7,012 bases of DNA from an uncultured Collinsella sp. (GTDB lineage: Bacteria; Actinomycetota; Coriobacteriia; Coriobacteriales; Coriobacteriaceae): NCBI GenBank assembly GCA_900756725.1, contig CAAELJ010000108.1, forward strand, positions 1 to 7,012. Direction: 5' to 3'. Both the position numbers and the translations under genes were made by a program. Under the pieces are notes generated by a model, which was given only the letters and a program-made list of their open reading frames with translations, was not told the DNA's origin and searched no databases. Shown piece by piece: positions 5,810 to 7,012 of this stretch. Within the stretch, counting starts at the first letter, position 1. Each line of letters starts with the position of its first letter.

Positions 5810-6109
5810 ATGACGCAAAGAAGAAAGCGATACGACAGGCAGTTCAAGGTCTCGGCGGCAAAGGTGGTCCTGTCCGGGGAAATGACGGTCAAAGGCCTAT
5901 CGGAGGAACTCGGTATAAAGGATTCGACGCTGAGAAGATGGGCCCGCGAATACGAGGAGATGGGAGACGGCGCGTTCCCCGGAAACGGCTCCCCGAAGAT
6001 CAACAAGGATTACGAGATCGTGAAGCTCAAGAAGAAGGTCGAGGAGCTCGAGCGCGAGAACGAGATACTAAAAAATTTCCGGGCCTTCTTGAGTCAAGAC
6101 CATGCGTGA
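5810..6109 (+). CDS. IS3-family transposase OrfA (DNA-binding subunit)
   Basis: This 99-residue basic protein binds the IS ends and regulates transposition. Residues 6-48 form the transposase_8-type helix-turn-helix (YDRQFKVSAAKVV, then GLSEELGIKDSTLRRW). Residues about 66-92 form a leucine-zipper/coiled coil (DYEIVKLKKKVEELEREN) for oligomerisation. I chose ATG 5810 because GAAAGG (5796-5801) is spaced 8 bases from it. The GTG at 5801 would start inside that Shine-Dalgarno and add three residues. The 3' end carries an A6 slippery run at 6070-6075; a -1 shift there would make the OrfAB transposase. Its TGA stop (6107-6109) overlaps the GTG of orfB. Confidence 0.88.
   Translation: MTQRRKRYDRQFKVSAAKVVLSGEMTVKGLSEELGIKDSTLRRWAREYEEMGDGAFPGNGSPKINKDYEIVKLKKKVEELERENEILKNFRAFLSQDHA
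6070..6099 (+). promoter_or_regulatory. Programmed -1 ribosomal frameshift signal
   Basis: In the orfA frame the heptamer A-AAA-AAT (6070-6076) fits the X-XXY-YYZ slippery pattern. Shifting back one base gives AAA-AAA and joins orfA, after codon 89, to the orfB frame, giving an OrfAB protein of about 387 residues. Ten bases downstream a small hairpin, TCTTG (6087-6091) with CAAGA (6095-6099), could act as a stimulator, though it is weak. This is the usual way IS3 elements make their active transposase. Confidence 0.7.
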
Positions 6110-6972
6110 GGTTCGAGTTCCTCAAAGAGCATAGGGGCGAGATCGGCCCCATCAAGAAGGCATGCGGGCTGATGGAAGTCTCGAAATCCGGTTTCTACGA
6201 GTATCTCGGCCGGAAGAAGTCCGACGCCCAGATAGAGCGGGAGGCGATCGAAGGTTTCGTCGTCGAGGCCTTCGAGCGGCACAAGGGCCGTTACGGCTAC
6301 CGGCGCATCAACCGCGAACTGCGAAAAAGCGGCATCGTCGTGAGCGAGAAGCGCGTGCTCCGCATCATGCAGAAGCTCGGACTTGCCGGAAAGGGCGCGA
6401 CCCGAAAACACCGCATCCAGAAGAAGGTCGAGCCGGGAGACCCTCGGTTGAACCTGGTAGAGCGCGCTTTCACCGTGGGCGAGCGCAACAGGCTTTGGGT
6501 GGGCGACATCACCTACATACCCACAAGAGAAGGGTGGCTCTATCTCGCAGCCGTGATAGACGCCTTCTCCCGCAAGGTCGTGGGCTGGTCAATGTCCGAG
6601 CGCATCACCGAGAAGGTCGCGATCGACGCGATGGAGCAGGCGGTCGGCAGGGAGGGTCCGCCAGATGACGGCAGCCTCGTCTTCCATGACGATCAGGGCG
6701 CGCAGTACACCTCCCGTTCCTTCCAGCGGTGTCTGGACTCGCATGGCATAGTCCAGTCGGTATCAAGGCCCGGCACGCCGCTGGACAACGCGGTGGCCGA
6801 GTCGTTCTTCAAGACGCTGAAAAGGGAATTGGTGAAAGAGAGGAGCTATGGGACGAGGGACGAGGCCAAGCAGGACATCTTCAAGTACATAGAGCTCTAT
6901 TACAATAGGGTGCGCATGCATTCCACCCTGGGCTACATGTCTCCAGTGGAATATGAGCGGCAATACGCTTGA
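6106..6972 (+). CDS. IS3-family transposase OrfB (catalytic DDE domain)
   Basis: From the GTG at 6106 this reads 288 residues; as the C-terminal part of OrfAB it begins at the frameshift near 6076. It has an N-terminal HTH_21-type region (about 15-100, including CGLMEVSKSGFYEYL and RYGYRRINREL), then an rve integrase core. The catalytic triad is D134 (WVGDITYI), D196 (HDDQGAQYTS) and E232 (NAVAESFFKTLKRE) with exactly 35 residues between the last two, the canonical D-35-E spacing. The usual HSDQG is HDDQG here, a small variation. The C-terminus ends with the typical YYNRVRMHSTLGYMSPVEYE. The GTG overlaps the orfA stop (GTGA), which allows coupled translation of a separate OrfB. A longer open stretch in this frame back to 5938 has no Shine-Dalgarno and simply runs beneath orfA. 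Confidence 0.9.
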   Translation: MRFEFLKEHRGEIGPIKKACGLMEVSKSGFYEYLGRKKSDAQIEREAIEGFVVEAFERHKGRYGYRRINRELRKSGIVVSEKRVLRIMQKLGLAGKGATRKHRIQKKVEPGDPRLNLVERAFTVGERNRLWVGDITYIPTREGWLYLAAVIDAFSRKVVGWSMSERITEKVAIDAMEQAVGREGPPDDGSLVFHDDQGAQYTSRSFQRCLDSHGIVQSVSRPGTPLDNAVAESFFKTLKRELVKERSYGTRDEAKQDIFKYIELYYNRVRMHSTLGYMSPVEYERQYA

Positions 6973-6988
6973 GGATCCTTAAAAGAAA

Positions 6989-7012
6989 GTCCAGTTTATC
7001 CTTCCCACTCCA
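6989..7012 (-). repeat. Right terminal inverted repeat of the IS (IRR)
   Basis: Read on the - strand it starts TGGAGTGGG and ends ACTGGAC, mirroring the left end. It finishes exactly on the last base of the window, 40 bases after the orfB stop. TTCCCA (7002-7007) within it is a possible -35 element usable only in a circularised copy. Confidence 0.87.

Larger units (their letters stand above)
5758..7012 (+). mobile_element. Complete IS3-family insertion sequence, 1255 bp
   Basis: The element is bounded by 24-bp imperfect inverted repeats matching at 20 of 24 positions, starting with TG and ending with CA as IS3 elements do. It carries overlapping orfA (HTH and leucine zipper) and orfB (DDE integrase fold) linked by a -1 frameshift window, and both frames are open. 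The left end (TGGAC at 5777-5781 followed by ACCTAGTTAAGAG) resembles the IS3 subgroup by memory. Bases 5755-5757 are TTT; IS3 members usually make 3-bp target duplications, so TTT is predicted after 7012, but the window stops there. It appears autonomous and intact. Confidence 0.9.

Noticed and set aside
4901..5818. 305-codon open frame on the - strand over dedA and the terminator
   Set aside because: It runs across dedA, its terminator and the IS end, and its composition (many His, Lys, Asp) is that of an antisense shadow.
5938..6105. OrfB starting at the far upstream ATG in its frame
   Set aside because: This stretch lies under orfA in another frame and lacks a ribosome binding site; the frameshift at 6070-6076 or the GTG at 6106 explains orfB.
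5715..7012. IS left boundary placed at 5715 instead of 5758
   Set aside because: The 5715-5738 motif matches the right end at only 12 of 24 positions, while 5758-5781 matches at 20 of 24, so 5758 is the better boundary. Sequence beyond 7012 would settle it.

Overview
The window is GC-rich, densely packed bacterial DNA. Codon use (strong preference for GGC, CTG and GTG), the gene content and a fragment of a tet gene typical of gut anaerobes suggest a gut Actinomycetota of the Coriobacteriia, most likely Collinsella-like. That assignment is inference from composition and remembered gene neighbourhoods, not from a marker gene.

Layout: (1) 1-255 holds a chimeric 80-codon ORF. Its ribosome binding site and first 29 codons are the start of a tet(W)/tet(O)-type ribosomal-protection gene, joined in frame to what looks like the C-terminal end of a MarR-type repressor. 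(2) 243-3984 encodes two ABC exporter half-transporters on the + strand, coupled to the chimera and to each other. Their motif asymmetry is that of a heterodimeric multidrug exporter with one degenerate and one consensus ATP site. (3) 3986-4058 is a REP-like palindrome followed by a strong bidirectional terminator, which separates the exporter operon from convergent cysE. (4) 4095-4799 on the - strand is cysE, serine O-acetyltransferase. (5) 4800-5023 is a divergent intergenic region with several short inverted repeats and candidate promoter elements. (6) 5024-5662 on the + strand is a DedA/UptA-family membrane protein, followed by a terminator hairpin. (7) 5758-7012 is a complete IS3-family insertion sequence (1255 bp, 24-bp imperfect terminal inverted repeats, orfA, -1 frameshift window, orfB). 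It sits in the T-tract of the dedA terminator and ends on the last base of the window.

How it works together: the exporter operon appears to have lost the DNA-binding part of its likely upstream MarR repressor and to have gained the translation start of a tetracycline-resistance gene. If the tet promoter came along (it would lie just outside the window), the exporter would now be driven by tet signals. This junction is the most unusual thing here. The other genes are ordinary housekeeping (cysteine synthesis, undecaprenyl-phosphate recycling) and an intact-looking transposon. I see no CRISPR array, rRNA, tRNA or obvious new defence or biosynthetic system. No stretch over 300 bases lacks a gene.
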